Shown here: piece by piece, positions 6,051 to 7,344 of the stretch
Layout: the number at the start of each line of letters is the position of its first letter
How positions within the stretch are numbered: position 1 is the first letter of the stretch
Assembly (NCBI RefSeq): GCF_003435375.1
Contig: NZ_QWGL01000057.1
Span: 1 to 7,344, forward strand
Length of the DNA stretch: 7,344 nt
DNA from: Clostridium sp. AM34-11AC
GTDB taxonomy: Bacteria > Bacillota > Clostridia > Lachnospirales > Lachnospiraceae
Reading direction: 5' to 3'
Translations under genes and position numbers: made by a program
The notes under the pieces: model-generated
What the model was told of the DNA's origin: nothing
The model's database searches: none
Seen by the model: the letters and a program-made list of their open reading frames with translations, nothing else

Positions 6051-6095
6051 AAATGCAGGTCAATGCTCATGTTGAGAATTGACCTGCATTTTTTT
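6051..6095 (+). terminator. Intrinsic terminator / attenuator ahead of the KTR gene
   Basis: A perfect 14-bp stem (AAATGCAGGTCAAT, 6051-6064, with 6078-6091) is extended inside by CTCA/TGAG (6066-6069, 6073-6076) and is followed by seven T (6089-6095). It lies after the promoter and leader peptide but only a few nt before the KTR ribosome binding site, with no other gene in between. It should therefore block expression of the downstream genes unless antiterminated. The segment 5906-5913 after the leader stop is complementary over 8 nt to 6060-6067 in the left arm, a possible but weak antiterminator pairing. Confidence 0.88.
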
Positions 6096-6114
6096 GCGCA
6101 AAAGGAGAAATATT

Positions 6115-6294
6115 ATGCTTGAAAAATATTGGATAAAATGTCCAATTTGTAACGGAAAGACGAGGGTTCAAGTATTTTATAATACGGTATTAAGAAATTT
6201 TCCTCTTTTCTGCCCTAAATGTAAATTAACGCATATCGTTGATGTTGAAAAACTAGAAATCATAATCAAAAACTCTGAAAAACAAACTTTTTAA
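6115..6294 (+). CDS. Cysteine-rich KTR domain protein (small zinc ribbon)
   Basis: A 59-residue protein with two CxxC knuckles (Cys9/Cys12 and Cys33/Cys36) and the name-giving KTR at 15-17 within GKTRVQV, followed by NFPLFCPKCK. This is the Cys_rich_KTR family, often found beside tetracycline-resistance and other cargo genes of Tn916-like elements; its function is unknown. The zinc-ribbon fold suggests a nucleic-acid or ribosome contact, but that is inference. AGGAG lies 7 nt before the ATG at 6115; a TTG start further upstream would run into the terminator stem and is rejected. It is the first gene after the attenuator and is followed after 23 nt by the methyltransferase gene, so both should share one inducible transcript. 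AT-rich codon use matches the methyltransferase and differs from the left two thirds of the window. Confidence 0.85.
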   Translation: MLEKYWIKCPICNGKTRVQVFYNTVLRNFPLFCPKCKLTHIVDVEKLEIIIKNSEKQTF

Positions 6295-6317
6295 TTTTGA
6301 AAAGGAAGGATATTTAA

Positions 6318-7307
6318 ATGAAACACTTACCTAAAAGTACACCTACGGAAATATTGAATGACCCATACGGATTTACTTACAAAGAAATGTCGGAAGTAAT
6401 TGGAGAGGATAAAGCAAGAGCCTTATATACGGAATTGTATAAACAGCCATTTCACAAAGAAAATCTATCAATATCAACAAAAAAAGTCTATAAAAGTAGC
6501 GATACTGAAAAGTATGTTTATGAATTGAAAGATAACAGGTATATTGAAACGGTTTTTATTAAACGGCGAGATGGTGGGACTGTTTGCGTAAGTACGCAAG
6601 TTGGTTGTTCTGTTGGCTGTATTTTTTGTGAGTCCGGACGCAATGGTTTTGTTCGTAATCTAACACCGTCTGAAATTGTGCAGCAGGTTGTATTGATACG
6701 TCAAAAAGTAAATCGTATCGTTTTTATGGGAATGGGAGAACCTTTATTCAATTACGACAACTTGATTGCAGCAATCCATATTCTTCGAGATAGAAATGGA
6801 CTTAACTTTCCAACCGACGGCATTACCGTATCAACAGTTGGTCCAGTTAATCAATTAAAAAAATTGCGCGAAGAACATCTAAAAATTCAGTTGACAATAT
6901 CTTTACATGCAGCAACACAGGCTGCGAGAAACTGTATCATTCCTCATATGCACATGTACGCTATTGAAGATGTTGTTAAGCAAGCATTGTCCTATTCTCA
7001 AAGGCATAATCGAAAAGTGGTATTTGCGTATTTGCTTTTACCAGGTATAAATGACCGTTCCTCAGATATAAGGCAACTTGCAAAATGGTTTAAGGGCAAA
7101 AATGTTATGATTAACGTGCTGCAATACAACCCGACGAGTAATTCAAAAATTAGAGCACCACAAAAACAAGAAATGGTTGCGTTCAAACATCAATTAGAGC
7201 AAACAGGACTTGAAGTTACCATGAGAGTTTCTCATGGTAGAGAGATTAAAGCAGCTTGTGGACAGTTAGCTAATACATATAATAAAGCCAAAAAACAACA
7301 GAAATAA
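6318..7307 (+). CDS. Radical-SAM 23S rRNA A2503 methyltransferase, divergent RlmN/Cfr family
   Basis: Predicted to methylate adenine 2503 of 23S rRNA, at C2 (RlmN) or C8 (Cfr, which gives resistance to several peptidyl-transferase drugs). The 4Fe-4S cysteines are Cys97, Cys101 and Cys104 (GCSVGCIFC). Cys90 (TVCVSTQVGC) and Cys314 (KAACGQL) match the two catalytic cysteines of the family. GMGEPLFN (138-145) and SLHA (195-198) line the SAM site. At 329 residues it is shorter than E. coli RlmN (384) and Cfr (349), with a reduced N-terminus. It departs from both: CESG instead of CATG or CSTA, IIPHMHMY instead of the usual PINxxYP, and RVSHGREIKAACGQL near the end, where Cfr has RSQFG. GMGEP is RlmN-like, whereas Cfr has GMGEA. 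AAGGAAGGA lies about 7 nt before the ATG. No terminator is visible before the window ends. Confidence 0.85.
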   Translation: MKHLPKSTPTEILNDPYGFTYKEMSEVIGEDKARALYTELYKQPFHKENLSISTKKVYKSSDTEKYVYELKDNRYIETVFIKRRDGGTVCVSTQVGCSVGCIFCESGRNGFVRNLTPSEIVQQVVLIRQKVNRIVFMGMGEPLFNYDNLIAAIHILRDRNGLNFPTDGITVSTVGPVNQLKKLREEHLKIQLTISLHAATQAARNCIIPHMHMYAIEDVVKQALSYSQRHNRKVVFAYLLLPGINDRSSDIRQLAKWFKGKNVMINVLQYNPTSNSKIRAPQKQEMVAFKHQLEQTGLEVTMRVSHGREIKAACGQLANTYNKAKKQQK

Positions 7308-7344
7308 TTTAACCTATTGTGCTATTTCAAATAAAACGTTTAAA

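Noticed and set aside
6079..6114. Longer KTR protein starting at TTG 6079
   Set aside because: It would start inside the terminator stem and add residues unlike the family; ATG 6115 has a good AGGAG site.
6045..6122. Short reading frame MYKCRSMLML... running through the terminator
   Set aside because: No ribosome binding site, and it consists mainly of the terminator stem; it ends inside the KTR gene.
1..7344. CRISPR array, tRNA or rRNA genes, insertion sequence with transposase
   Set aside because: No regularly spaced repeats, no cloverleaf-like tRNA sequence and no transposase or recombinase frame were seen.
7308..7344. Terminator for the methyltransferase gene
   Set aside because: The last 37 bases show no stem followed by a T-run; the operon may continue beyond the window.

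Overview
The window looks like part of an integrative/mobilizable element from a gut-type Firmicute (Clostridia, Tn916/Tn1549-like gene pool). This rests on recognisable element families: an LtrC/YodL/DUF4316-type protein, a TTRAP-like small protein, a Cys-rich VLP protein, an HTH_16 protein, a MobC plus MOBP-type relaxase pair, and a Cys-rich KTR protein. No database search was possible, so family names come from motif recognition.

Layout. (1) Positions 1-2981 (+) hold a tightly packed, GC-rich row of four accessory genes. The first is open at the left window edge and appears to have lost its N-terminal enzymatic part. (2) Positions 2982-3158 hold an inverted repeat and a strong bidirectional terminator that separates convergent gene groups. 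(3) Positions 3159-5110 (-) hold the mobilization operon, mobC > relaxase > HTH_16 protein. About 270 bp of palindrome-rich DNA upstream of it is a candidate oriT. (4) Positions 5379-5732 (-) hold an XRE-type repressor whose natural start codon reads ATA instead of ATG, followed by its own intrinsic terminator. (5) From about 5735 to the right edge the DNA turns markedly AT-rich and looks like an inserted cargo module. It has a consensus promoter, an 8-codon leader peptide (MLHSMRIR), about 200 nt of nested RNA hairpins ending in a strong intrinsic terminator, a small zinc-ribbon KTR gene, and a radical-SAM 23S rRNA methyltransferase of the RlmN/Cfr family.

The most interesting part is the cargo module. 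The leader peptide closely resembles the macrolide-arrest leaders of ermD, mef(A) and msr(A), which carry the Arg-X-Arg/Lys '+X+' arrest motif. It lies upstream of an attenuator and a divergent A2503-methyltransferase-like gene. Inference: this is a drug-inducible, ribosome-stalling-controlled ribosome-modification operon on a mobilizable element. The methyltransferase keeps all three cluster cysteines and both catalytic cysteines, but it lacks several signatures of both housekeeping RlmN and classical Cfr.
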